Shown here piece after piece: positions 1 to 5,751 of a stretch of 7,645 nucleotides of DNA. Made by a program: the position numbers and the translations under genes. A model generated the notes under the pieces. The model searched no databases. It saw nothing but the letters and a program-made list of their open reading frames with translations, and was not told where the DNA came from. The first letter of the stretch is position 1. Each line of letters opens with the position of its first letter. Location of the stretch: assembly GCA_964645935.1 (NCBI GenBank), contig CAZYAK010000068.1:1-7645 (forward strand), read 5' to 3'. Source of the stretch: CAZYAK01 sp964645935. Lineage in GTDB: Bacteria; Patescibacteriota; Gracilibacteria; Peribacterales; Peribacteraceae.

Positions 1-145
1 GATCATGGCGGTCGCTTCCCTCGCCAGTCCGCACCGCGGGACCAGTGCGGCTGGGTGCTTGTGTGTGTCTGGTCGCGGCTGCCACAGCATCACCAGCGCT
101 TGCAAGATCCGCCTCGAAACCCAGGCGCCGCTCCTTCCCGCGGTA

Positions 146-151
146 TATACT
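146..151 (+). promoter_or_regulatory. Candidate -10 box of ribBA promoter
   Basis: TATACT matches the bacterial -10 consensus in five of six positions and lies nine bases before the chosen ribBA start codon. A transcript starting about seven bases after the box would have a leader of only two or three bases. I see no good -35 box at 16-18 bases upstream, and no Shine-Dalgarno sequence. No FMN-riboswitch-like sequence is visible in the 160 bases upstream, so riboflavin feedback through an RFN element is not supported here. Confidence 0.42.
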
Positions 152-160
152 CCCTGCCCC

Positions 161-1372
161 ATGGAACTCCCCGTCCCCATCTCCCGAGCACTCGACGCCC
201 TGCGCGCGGGGAAGTTTGTCATCGTGGTGGACGATGAGAACCGCGAGAACGAGGGCGACCTTGTCATCGCCGCTGAGCACGTCAGCGCGGAGCAGATGGC
301 GTTTATGATCCGCTACACAGGCGGCGTGGTGTGCATGCCGCTAAGCGAATCCGAAGCTGACCGACTGGACCTCCCGCCGATGACACAGCACAACACGTCG
401 CGCATGGGCACGCCGTTTACTGTGAGCATCGACGCCGCGGAAGGAACCACCACCGGCATCTCCGCCGCGGACCGCGCGCTCACTGTGCGTATGGCGGCCG
501 ATCCGACGTCGCTTCCCGGCGATTTTCGCCAGCCCGGACACATCTTCCCGCTGCGCGCGCGCGATGGCGGCGTGCTGGAGCGTGCGGGGCACACCGAGGC
601 GTCGCTGGACTTGTGCCGCATGGCGCGCCTCAAGCCGGCGGCCGTCCTCAGCGAGCTGATGCACGATGATGGGACCATGATGCGATTGCCCGCCATCCGC
701 GATTTTGCGGGCGAGCATGGCATCCCGCTCCTCTCCATCGAGGAGATGATTGCGTGGCGCCGGCGCAGCGAGACGCTCATCCGTCTGGAGGCGGATTCGG
801 ATCTGGAGACGGATACGGGTCTTTGGCGTGTGAAGGTATACCGCGACACCGTCCGTGGCGAGGACCACGTGGCACTGGTAAAGGGGACGATCGACTCCGC
901 GAAGCCCATTCTCGTGCGAGTGCACTCCGAGTGTCTCACGGGCGACGCACTTGGGTCGCACCACTGCGATTGCGGCCAGCAGTTGCGTATGGCGATGGAG
1001 CGTATCGCGGCGGAGGGGAGCGGCGTGCTCCTCTACATGCGCCAAGAAGGACGCGGCATCGGGCTCGCCAACAAAGTCCGCGCGTATGCGCTGCAGCAAG
1101 AGAAGGGGCTGGACACCGTGGAGGCCAACGCCCGCCTTGGCTTCGCGCCAGACCTGCGCGAGTACGGCATCGGCGCGCAGATGCTGCGCGATGTCGGCGC
1201 TATGCGGCTTCGTATCCTCACCAACAATCCTAAGAAGGTTGTGGGTCTCGCGGGATACGGGCTCGAGGTGGAGGAGCAGGTACCAATCGAGATGATCGCG
1301 CCCGGCGCGCGGCAGAAAAAATACCTGCGAACGAAGCGCGAGAAGATGGGTCACACGCTTACCGGCGAGTAA
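161..1372 (+). CDS. ribBA: Bifunctional riboflavin enzyme RibBA (DHBP synthase / GTP cyclohydrolase II)
   Basis: A 403-residue cytoplasmic enzyme that starts both branches of riboflavin synthesis. The N-terminal RibB domain (about 1-202) converts ribulose 5-phosphate to 3,4-dihydroxy-2-butanone 4-phosphate. The C-terminal RibA domain (about 205-400) opens GTP to the diaminopyrimidine precursor. RibB shows the acidic loop DDENRENEGD (24-33) and the GHTEA motif with His144; Glu165 sits 21 residues later, as in the E. coli pair H153/E174. RibA shows the zinc cysteines C258, C269 and C271 in HSECLTGDALGSHHCDCG, then RQEGRGIGL (294-302), LGFAPDLREYGIGAQ (326-340) and LTNNPKK (353-359). Length is normal for RibBA. 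The frame is open further upstream to base 5, but homologues begin close to the Met at 161 (MELPVPISRALDALRAGK), and the upstream 52 codons look non-coding. No other rib gene lies in the window, and no terminator hairpin follows the stop. Confidence 0.96.
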   Translation: MELPVPISRALDALRAGKFVIVVDDENRENEGDLVIAAEHVSAEQMAFMIRYTGGVVCMPLSESEADRLDLPPMTQHNTSRMGTPFTVSIDAAEGTTTGISAADRALTVRMAADPTSLPGDFRQPGHIFPLRARDGGVLERAGHTEASLDLCRMARLKPAAVLSELMHDDGTMMRLPAIRDFAGEHGIPLLSIEEMIAWRRRSETLIRLEADSDLETDTGLWRVKVYRDTVRGEDHVALVKGTIDSAKPILVRVHSECLTGDALGSHHCDCGQQLRMAMERIAAEGSGVLLYMRQEGRGIGLANKVRAYALQQEKGLDTVEANARLGFAPDLREYGIGAQMLRDVGAMRLRILTNNPKKVVGLAGYGLEVEEQVPIEMIAPGARQKKYLRTKREKMGHTLTGE

Positions 1373-1455
1373 CGCGCAGAAAAAAAATTTCGTAGCACAT
1401 CACAATTCATCGCCGCGCGCCGCGCGAAATTCTTCCGTCGGAGTCCACTCACTCC

Positions 1456-1461
1456 TACACT
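1456..1461 (+). promoter_or_regulatory. Candidate -10 box for the lysine-rich peptide gene
   Basis: TACACT, inside the nine-base string TACACTCGG, which recurs exactly at the -10 position of the M20 gene downstream. Transcription from here would start near 1468 and give a leader of about 26 bases that is pyrimidine-rich (CTGTTTCCCCATCTCTTCC just before the ATG) and lacks a Shine-Dalgarno motif. The -35 region (about 1433-1438, TTCCGT) is a poor match to consensus. Read-through from ribBA is an alternative source of transcript, since no terminator separates the two genes. Confidence 0.35.
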
Positions 1462-1493
1462 CGGCGCAGTTTACCTGTTTCCCCATCTCTTCC

Positions 1494-1580
1494 ATGCCCG
1501 CCAAGAAGAAGAAAAAGGCGACCAAGAAGAAGGCGCCCGCCAAGAAGAAGAAGACGGCCAAGAAGAAGAGCCGCCGCTGA
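1494..1580 (+). CDS. 28-residue lysine-rich basic peptide (histone-tail-like)
   Basis: A very small open frame of 28 codons plus TGA. It contains 15 lysines, 2 arginines and 5 alanines, with prolines at 2 and 15 and no acidic or aromatic residues, so the net charge is about +17. It is a 13-residue unit repeated nearly twice: PAKKKKKATKKKA followed by PAKKKKTAKKKS, ending RR. Fourteen of the 15 lysine codons are AAG, fitting real use in a GC-rich genome. A strong terminator begins 13 bases after its stop, which makes it look like a separate transcribed gene. Composition resembles the Lys/Ala/Pro tails of bacterial histone-H1-like proteins, so binding to DNA or RNA is a reasonable guess. No domain can be assigned and no Shine-Dalgarno site precedes it. 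It could also be a ribosome-associated basic peptide. Confidence 0.68.
   Translation: MPAKKKKKATKKKAPAKKKKTAKKKSRR
1497..1552 (+). repeat. Direct repeat within the lysine-rich gene
   Basis: The 17-base string CCCGCCAAGAAGAAGAA occurs at 1497-1513 and again at 1536-1552. The offset is 39 bases, exactly 13 codons, so the protein repeat unit is preserved. This is consistent with the peptide having arisen or grown by tandem duplication of a 13-codon block. Confidence 0.8.
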
Positions 1581-1592
1581 AGCGCGAGTATC

Positions 1593-1626
1593 AAAAAAGG
1601 CGTCGCGATAGCGGCGTCTTTTTTTT
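1593..1626 (+). terminator. Intrinsic terminator after the lysine-rich gene
   Basis: Left arm 1593-1606 (six A, then GGCGTCGC), four-base loop GATA, right arm 1611-1624 (GCGGCGTC, then T). The stem is 14 pairs including two G-T wobbles; the GC-rich core is eight pairs and is followed by eight T (1619-1626). It lies 13 bases after the lysine-rich stop codon. The A-run on the other side would also allow termination on the minus strand, but no minus-strand gene is apparent there. Confidence 0.87.
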
Positions 1627-1655
1627 GCACCCACATCGGCGTGACTCGGTACACT
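1625..1655 (+). promoter_or_regulatory. Candidate promoter of the M20 peptidase gene
   Basis: The -10 box is TACACT (1650-1655), six bases before the ATG at 1662, so initiation would fall at or next to the start codon. A possible -35 box TTGCAC (1625-1630) overlaps the end of the preceding terminator's T-run, but its 19-base spacer is long. The string TACACTCGG is identical to that at 1456-1464. Confidence 0.48.
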
Positions 1656-1661
1656 CGGGCC

Positions 1662-2762
1662 ATGGACGAACTTCTCCCCCTTCTCACGAAATTCGTTTCG
1701 TTTCAAACAACGCTTCCAGAAGCCAAAAACTCGTGCCTTTCCTGGATCATTTCTGAGTTCCTCGCCGACGCCGGATTGCCGGTGGAACGCGGCGACGTGG
1801 AAGGCAATGCGTACCTGCACCTCCGTCATCCGTCGCCGTCGCTCGTGTGGTTCGCGCACGCGGACGTCGTGCCGGGACGTCCCGACCAGTTCGCTGTGCG
1901 CATGGAGGGCGACCGCGCGTTGGGTAGAGGCGTGAAGGACATGAAGGGCGCTGCGCTCACGTTCCTCATTGCGTATCGCAATGCATGTAGGGCTGGACGC
2001 GTACCACCGGTGAGTGTGCTCGTTACCACCGACGAGGAGACGGGCGGACACTCGCCACCATTCCTACTGGAACGCGGAGACTTTGATGGCGCGAGTATCG
2101 CATTCACGCCCGACACGGGCGAGACGCCGCACATCGTCACCGAGATCAAGGGCGCGGTTTGGGTGCGCCTCGTCGCCGAGGGATCATCCGGCCACGGCGC
2201 GGCGCCGTGGGCGTGCGACAATCCGGTGCCCCTCCTGCTCCGGGCGGTGGAGTCGGTGATGCGCGCGTTCCCGCCCGGCCGCTCCGGCGACTGGCGAGTG
2301 ACCGCGTCGCCCACCATGCTCAATGGAAGTGACGCTATCAACCGCGTGCCTGGCGAAGCATCCTGCGTCATCGACATGCGTTTTCCTTCCGCCGTGGCCG
2401 CGTCGCCCGAGGCGGCGCTTGAGCTGCTGCGCCCGCACCTCCCGCCCAAGTGCCGCTTGGAGATCGTGGAGACCGCGCACCCGCTGTGCGTAGACTCCGC
2501 GCACCCCATGGTCAGCCGCATCAAGCGCCTGGCGGAGGAGGTGACCGGCACGCCGGTGGCCATCGGGCGCGAGCATGGCTCCTCGGACGCGCGGTCCTTC
2601 GGCAAACGGGGGATCCCCGCCTTCCTGTATGGGCCCGAGGGCGGGGACCTGCACGGGGCGGCCGAATGGGTATCGATCCCATCCCTCCGGCAGCATGTGA
2701 TCCTCAATTCTCGGCTTCTGGAAGAGCTTTTTGTGGAATCCCGGGACAGAAGAAAAAATTGA
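1662..2762 (+). CDS. M20-family zinc metallopeptidase / deacylase (ArgE/DapE/carboxypeptidase-like)
   Basis: A 366-residue cytoplasmic hydrolase with the two-zinc active site of the M20A family. Visible ligands and catalytic residues are His66 and Asp68 in FAHADVVPG, Asp93 in GRGVKDMKGA, the Glu125-Glu126 pair in TTDEETGG, Asp151 in FTPDTGE, and the C-terminal His331 in GGDLHGAAEW. The central dimerisation domain shows SSGHGAAPW with His178 (the residue that reaches into the partner subunit in this family) and AINRVPGEASCVIDMRFP. The set is complete, so it should be active. Family members remove acyl groups or C-terminal residues from amino acids and small peptides (succinyl-diaminopimelate desuccinylase, acetylornithine deacetylase, aminoacylase, carboxypeptidase G2), and the substrate cannot be read from sequence. 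No lysine or arginine pathway gene is adjacent. A GTG seven codons upstream (1641) is in frame, but it lies before the -10 box; the ATG at 1662 is preferred. Confidence 0.92.
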   Translation: MDELLPLLTKFVSFQTTLPEAKNSCLSWIISEFLADAGLPVERGDVEGNAYLHLRHPSPSLVWFAHADVVPGRPDQFAVRMEGDRALGRGVKDMKGAALTFLIAYRNACRAGRVPPVSVLVTTDEETGGHSPPFLLERGDFDGASIAFTPDTGETPHIVTEIKGAVWVRLVAEGSSGHGAAPWACDNPVPLLLRAVESVMRAFPPGRSGDWRVTASPTMLNGSDAINRVPGEASCVIDMRFPSAVAASPEAALELLRPHLPPKCRLEIVETAHPLCVDSAHPMVSRIKRLAEEVTGTPVAIGREHGSSDARSFGKRGIPAFLYGPEGGDLHGAAEWVSIPSLRQHVILNSRLLEELFVESRDRRKN

Positions 2763-2786
2763 CAAATTCTAATAATATGATTAAAT
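2759..2786 (+). promoter_or_regulatory. Sigma-70-type promoter overlapping the M20 stop codon
   Basis: A perfect -35 box TTGACA (2759-2764) includes the M20 stop TGA (2760-2762). With a 16-base spacer it is followed by TTAAAT (2781-2786), four of six matches to the -10 consensus; TAAATA one base later, at 17 bases, is the alternative. The segment from about 2751 to 2792 is conspicuously AT-rich in a GC-rich window. Initiation about seven bases after the -10 box coincides with the GTG at 2793. Confidence 0.72.
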
Positions 2787-2792
2787 ATGTAG

Positions 2793-4763
2793 GTGAATAC
2801 CAGTGAGGTTTCCGGCTGTGTGGAGCCCTTAGGCGAGGGCGGCCCGGGCATGGGGTCGATCGATGCGAGAGAGGACGGATCCGTCGAGCGCCCGGAGCCC
2901 GCGCCACTGCCGGAACTGCTCTCTCGTGGTTTCCACAGGATCGTGTGCTCGCATGTCGGTGACACGTCTTTGCCGATGCCCTTGCCAGAACACCTGAGCG
3001 CGATGTCGGAGTTCGCAGCGAGACTGCCGCAGGATGACTGGCGCACAGCGTGGTCTCCCGATCAAGATGCGATCCTTCGCCAGCATCCCGCGTATGAGGT
3101 GATCGCCGCGTCCCGTCTGCTGCGCGATCCCGAAGTGCGGAAGTTCTTCGCGGCTGTGCAAGAACAGATCGATGGGGAGTTGCCCCTGCTGGAAGTGCGC
3201 AAGCCTGTGCCCTACGTAATAGCGCGCCCTGCCTATTTGTCGTACGCGGAGCTCGGTTCGCAGATGCTTCGCGGCATGTTACGTTTTGGGGTGACACGAG
3301 AGAAGCTCCTCAGAGCAGTACAAATGAACTTTGCTGCACAGTACGCGACGGCGGTCGAAGGAGGGGAAGCTTCCGTCGAAGGATTTACAGCACGCTCACC
3401 CTACATCGAAGCGCTCAGTCATGACCCGTCCGCGCCGTGGTCCGCCGGCTTGCACGCCTACGTGCGCGCCCGTCCAGACGTCGCGCCTGTCGTGAACGGC
3501 CTGCTGCACGGCGACCCCTCTGACCGCGCGCGCGTGCTTTCTGCGTTTGCCGTCTGTCTCCACAGCACGAGCGCGGGTGATGCGCTCGTGCGCTTGGCCG
3601 CGTCACCCCACGGGGCGAAGGCAGTTAACCTGTGCGCCACTGTGCTCGAGGGCATCGCGCAGGACATCTGCCGCATCGACCGTATCTGCCGAGCAGCAGG
3701 ACGCCCCATGGAGCCGGTGCGCATCCGCGACGAGGTGCTCCGACGCGTGAACGAGATCCTCCGTGCTTCGTCCGACAGCTTGAGAGATGGTGATCCCGAG
3801 CTGCTCTCGCGCGTGCTGGAGGCATTGCGCGAAGATGTGACAAACGGCGCGCTACGGCGCATGCAGGCTTCCGTATCCCTCGTCACCCCTGCGGGGTTTG
3901 CCGGTGCGGATCTACGCGAAGTGGAGGAGATCACCCCGCGCACCCTGGCCCCAGCAAAGGTGCTCCGCGACGATCCCACGCTCCATGCCCGCGTTCTCGC
4001 GCTCATTGCCGAATACTATCCCGGCGGCGACGCCGAGGATTTCGAGCACCGCTTCCTGGAGGATCCCGGCGCCCGCCTGCACATGCTCTTCTGCGGCGAT
4101 CCGGGCCGCGAGCGCCTACTGGCTGTCGTGGGAACCGAGTCGATGGGGAAGGGGTTGCCGCAGTACGTCGATTGGCTCTGTGCCGACATGCGCGGCCCCA
4201 TCAAGGGTCTCTCGCGTCCCATGCTCAAGACTTTCTCCGCCATCCTGGGACTCTCCGAGGGCACCTTCCACGTCGCCAAGCCCTACGTGTCACTGTCGCA
4301 TATCTTGGACCAGGGGGGCGTATGCGACGGCGTGGCGCGCGAGGGCGAGTACAAACACCGGGGCTACGTGACCACGCGCCTGATGCAAGCCGAACAGGGA
4401 GCCTATCCCGTAAAGGATCTGGGTAACGCGGCCATCGCGGAGTCGTTGTCTTGCAGCGGGTTCTCGGATCTCCAGACCGGGAGGTTGGTAGATTGGGAAG
4501 CCGGCGGACGGCACGCGCGTGTGTGCAAGGTGGTGTTCTCCAAGATGAATCACCGTTCACAGCCCGGAGAGGAGCACGCCTGGTTCTACGAAGCCATCCG
4601 CTCCGAGTGCGCCGCCGGACGTGTGCTTACTGCCTACGTGGCTGCGCCGGATTGGACGCCCTTCCGCCAGACCTTCTGCGCCGTGTTCGAACAAAACGCA
4701 CTCAAGGGAACGGATTGCGACAGCGTGGAGCGGGCCCGCGCGGTGCGCCGCGAGGCTCACTGA
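2793..4763 (+). CDS. Uncharacterised 656-residue cytoplasmic protein, possible GNAT-like C-terminal region
   Basis: I do not recognise this protein. With the GTG start it has 656 residues, no signal peptide and no clear membrane segment. Residues 1-45 are Gly/Pro/Glu-rich and probably disordered. Residues 65-365 look mostly alpha-helical and include many Ala/Leu/Arg-rich helices (for example DEVLRRVNEILRASSD at 313-328). After a linker near 365-390, the rest (about 390-635) looks alpha/beta. The stretch LLAVVGTES (442-450), then YVDWLCADMRGPIKGLSRPMLKTF (458-481), loosely resembles the strand-strand-loop-helix order of GNAT acyltransferases, but the CoA-binding Q/RxxGxG/A motif is not clean, so this is only a suggestion. 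The GTG at 2793 fits the promoter; an ATG at 2850 (residue 20), preceded by a GAGG-like stretch, is the alternative and would drop only disordered sequence. It ends convergently with the TrmB-type regulator with a seven-base overlap. Confidence 0.85.
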   Translation: MNTSEVSGCVEPLGEGGPGMGSIDAREDGSVERPEPAPLPELLSRGFHRIVCSHVGDTSLPMPLPEHLSAMSEFAARLPQDDWRTAWSPDQDAILRQHPAYEVIAASRLLRDPEVRKFFAAVQEQIDGELPLLEVRKPVPYVIARPAYLSYAELGSQMLRGMLRFGVTREKLLRAVQMNFAAQYATAVEGGEASVEGFTARSPYIEALSHDPSAPWSAGLHAYVRARPDVAPVVNGLLHGDPSDRARVLSAFAVCLHSTSAGDALVRLAASPHGAKAVNLCATVLEGIAQDICRIDRICRAAGRPMEPVRIRDEVLRRVNEILRASSDSLRDGDPELLSRVLEALREDVTNGALRRMQASVSLVTPAGFAGADLREVEEITPRTLAPAKVLRDDPTLHARVLALIAEYYPGGDAEDFEHRFLEDPGARLHMLFCGDPGRERLLAVVGTESMGKGLPQYVDWLCADMRGPIKGLSRPMLKTFSAILGLSEGTFHVAKPYVSLSHILDQGGVCDGVAREGEYKHRGYVTTRLMQAEQGAYPVKDLGNAAIAESLSCSGFSDLQTGRLVDWEAGGRHARVCKVVFSKMNHRSQPGEEHAWFYEAIRSECAAGRVLTAYVAAPDWTPFRQTFCAVFEQNALKGTDCDSVERARAVRREAH

Positions 4764-5578
4764 GCTGCGGCTGCCCGCAGCCCCGCGGCTTCCCATCCCA
4801 GTTCGAACATCGTGCGGTGCATGCCGGCGATGGCGACATTCTCCAGGATGGACGCGAACAGCACTCCGTTGGACGCCGTCACGGAGCAAACATTGTTGCC
4901 GTAGAGAATGATCTCCACGGGCACGGTGGTTTCGGGCAGGCAGTCCACGATGCGTGTCTCGCGCAGGTGCTCCGCGTCCTGCGCCTGGAGGGCCTCCGCC
5001 TGCGGCGAACGCAGAGCGAGCACGCGCGTGGTGATGCCCTTGTCGATACGCGACTCGATGAAACGGCGGAACCCCTCATGCACGTCCACGTCGTTGAGGG
5101 ACGGCACTAGGCGGTCGGCTTCCTCCGGCTCCATCGCGCGGAGGTAGCTGAGGATCTCGCCGCCCGCGGGGACGTCCGCGAGGATACGGTCGTACGCTTC
5201 CACGAGCCCATCGATGCCTTCATAGAACCGCACCATGGGTAGCATGGATTCCGGGTGCATCATGGCGCGCAGCTCGGAGACGATGCGGCGGGCTGCCTCC
5301 TGGCGCTCCTCGATGCGGCGCTTCTCACGCTCCAGTCGTGTGACGATGCGGTCGGGGTTCTCGGGAGTATAGAGGTAGGTGTCGCCCTTGCGCGAGAAGC
5401 TGACGAGGCCCTTCTTGTTGAGCTCGTGGCAGATGTAGCGAGCGGTGCTCTTGGGCATCCCGGCGCGTAGGCCGATGACGGACGCGGGGGCGCTGCCCAC
5501 CTGGAGCAATAGCAGATACACCTGGCACTCCTTGTCGTTAAGGCCGAGGGACCGGAGGGTGTCGGAGGCGGAAGCCAT
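4757..5578 (-). CDS. TrmB-family transcriptional regulator
   Basis: A 273-residue DNA-binding regulator. Residues 6-70 form a winged helix-turn-helix typical of TrmB proteins (LRSLGLNDKECQVYLLLL, then SVIGLRAGMPKSTARYICHELNKKGLV, with a wing SFSRKGDTYLYTPENP). Residues 75-107 form a charged amphipathic helix, likely a dimer coiled coil (RLEREKRRIEERQEAARRIV). The C-terminal part starts with VRFYEGIDGLVEAYDRIL (116-133), a common feature of TrmB-like proteins, and continues as the putative effector or phospholipase-D-like region ending in NNVCSVTASNGVLFASILEN. The ligand cannot be predicted; the archaeal sugar-binding TrmB members share the fold but not necessarily the ligand. The ATG at 5578 is the only sensible start and sits two bases from a perfect palindrome overlapping its own promoter, suggesting self-regulation. 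Its alanine-rich tail (AAAAQ) is encoded by a hairpin sequence. It points away from the secreted protein gene and converges on the 656-aa gene. Confidence 0.93.
   Translation of the reverse strand: MASASDTLRSLGLNDKECQVYLLLLQVGSAPASVIGLRAGMPKSTARYICHELNKKGLVSFSRKGDTYLYTPENPDRIVTRLEREKRRIEERQEAARRIVSELRAMMHPESMLPMVRFYEGIDGLVEAYDRILADVPAGGEILSYLRAMEPEEADRLVPSLNDVDVHEGFRRFIESRIDKGITTRVLALRSPQAEALQAQDAEHLRETRIVDCLPETTVPVEIILYGNNVCSVTASNGVLFASILENVAIAGMHRTMFELGWEAAGLRAAAAQ
4764..4781. other. GC-rich hairpin at the convergent gene junction
   Basis: GCTGCGG (4764-4770), loop CTGC, CCGCAGC (4775-4781): a perfect seven-pair stem that begins immediately after the stop codon of the 656-aa gene and lies inside the last codons of the trmB-like gene. 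No T-run follows on either strand, so it is not a classical intrinsic terminator. It might stabilise or weakly terminate either transcript. No better terminator is visible for either gene nearby. Confidence 0.4.
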
Positions 5579-5580
5579 GG

Positions 5581-5592
5581 AAAGTGCACTTT
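5581..5592. promoter_or_regulatory. Perfect 12-bp palindrome, candidate TrmB-type operator
   Basis: AAAGTGCACTTT reads identically on both strands. It begins two bases upstream of the regulator's start codon and overlaps the last five bases of its -10 box and the predicted transcription start. A dimer bound here would block RNA polymerase, so negative autoregulation is the natural reading. The palindrome is seen directly; the binding protein is inferred. The secreted protein's promoter is about 100 bases away, too far to be covered by the same site alone. Confidence 0.5.
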
Positions 5593-5616
5593 ACACGATC
5601 GGATACTGGGTGGCAA
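5588..5616 (-). promoter_or_regulatory. Promoter of the TrmB-type regulator
   Basis: On the minus strand TTGCCA (5616-5611, five of six to the -35 consensus), then exactly 17 bases, then TAAAGT (5593-5588, four of six to the -10 consensus). The start codon follows nine bases after the -10 box, giving a leader of about two or three bases. The -35 box lies in the left arm of the hairpin at 5609-5631, and the -10 box overlaps the palindrome at 5581-5592. Confidence 0.66.
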
Positions 5617-5639
5617 GGGATTGCTGCCACCTATTTTTT
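5609..5639 (+). terminator. Terminator-like hairpin with T-run, plus orientation
   Basis: GGTGGCA (5609-5615), nine-base loop, TGCCACC (5625-5631), then TA and six T (5634-5639): a perfect seven-pair stem with a T-run, as in a short intrinsic terminator reading to the right. No plus-strand gene ends here; the nearest is the 656-aa gene at 4763, so it would stop only read-through antisense to the regulator. On the minus strand it lies at the regulator's -35 region, so it may instead be a protein-binding inverted repeat. Confidence 0.45.
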
Positions 5640-5690
5640 AGTACAGGTAGGCCAAAAGTCCGATTTGAAGGCTATAGAGGCAAAGAGCCA

Positions 5691-5720
5691 TTGCCGGACA
5701 TCATCCGAGCTGATTACAGT
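5691..5720 (+). promoter_or_regulatory. Candidate promoter of the secreted protein gene
   Basis: TTGCCG (5691-5696), 18-base spacer, TACAGT (5715-5720); each box matches four of six consensus positions. The predicted start near 5727 leaves a leader of about 25 bases, rich in pyrimidines (GTTCCCCTTTCTCCC) and without a Shine-Dalgarno motif, similar in length and composition to that of the lysine-rich peptide gene. Confidence 0.42.
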
Positions 5721-5751
5721 CGTGCCTTTTGTTCCCCTTTCTCCCATTCGT

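Noticed and set aside
5..160. 52-codon in-frame upstream extension of ribBA
   Set aside because: The extension has no family similarity, lies before the -10 box, and RibBA proteins normally begin near the Met at 161.
1..160. FMN (RFN) riboswitch upstream of ribBA
   Set aside because: None of the conserved RFN sequence blocks is visible and there are too few bases before the predicted promoter.
1..164. Minus-strand frame open from an ATG at 164 to the left edge, possibly a divergent gene
   Set aside because: The 54 codons show no recognisable protein features, and stop-free frames of this length are common by chance in GC-rich DNA. It cannot be judged without more sequence to the left.
918..927. 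GAGTGCACTC palindrome inside ribBA, resembling the core of the TrmB-type operator
   Set aside because: It is encoded by conserved codons of the GTP cyclohydrolase zinc-site region (R-V-H-S-E), so a chance match is more likely than an operator.
341..1354. Minus-strand open frame (337 codons) opposite ribBA
   Set aside because: It lies entirely antisense to a highly conserved enzyme and its translation shows only His/Arg/Leu-rich shadow composition.
1386..1431. Inverted repeat AATTTCG / CGAAATT after ribBA, considered as a terminator
   Set aside because: The arms are only seven pairs, AT-rich, and separated by 32 bases, and there is no T-run after the right arm.
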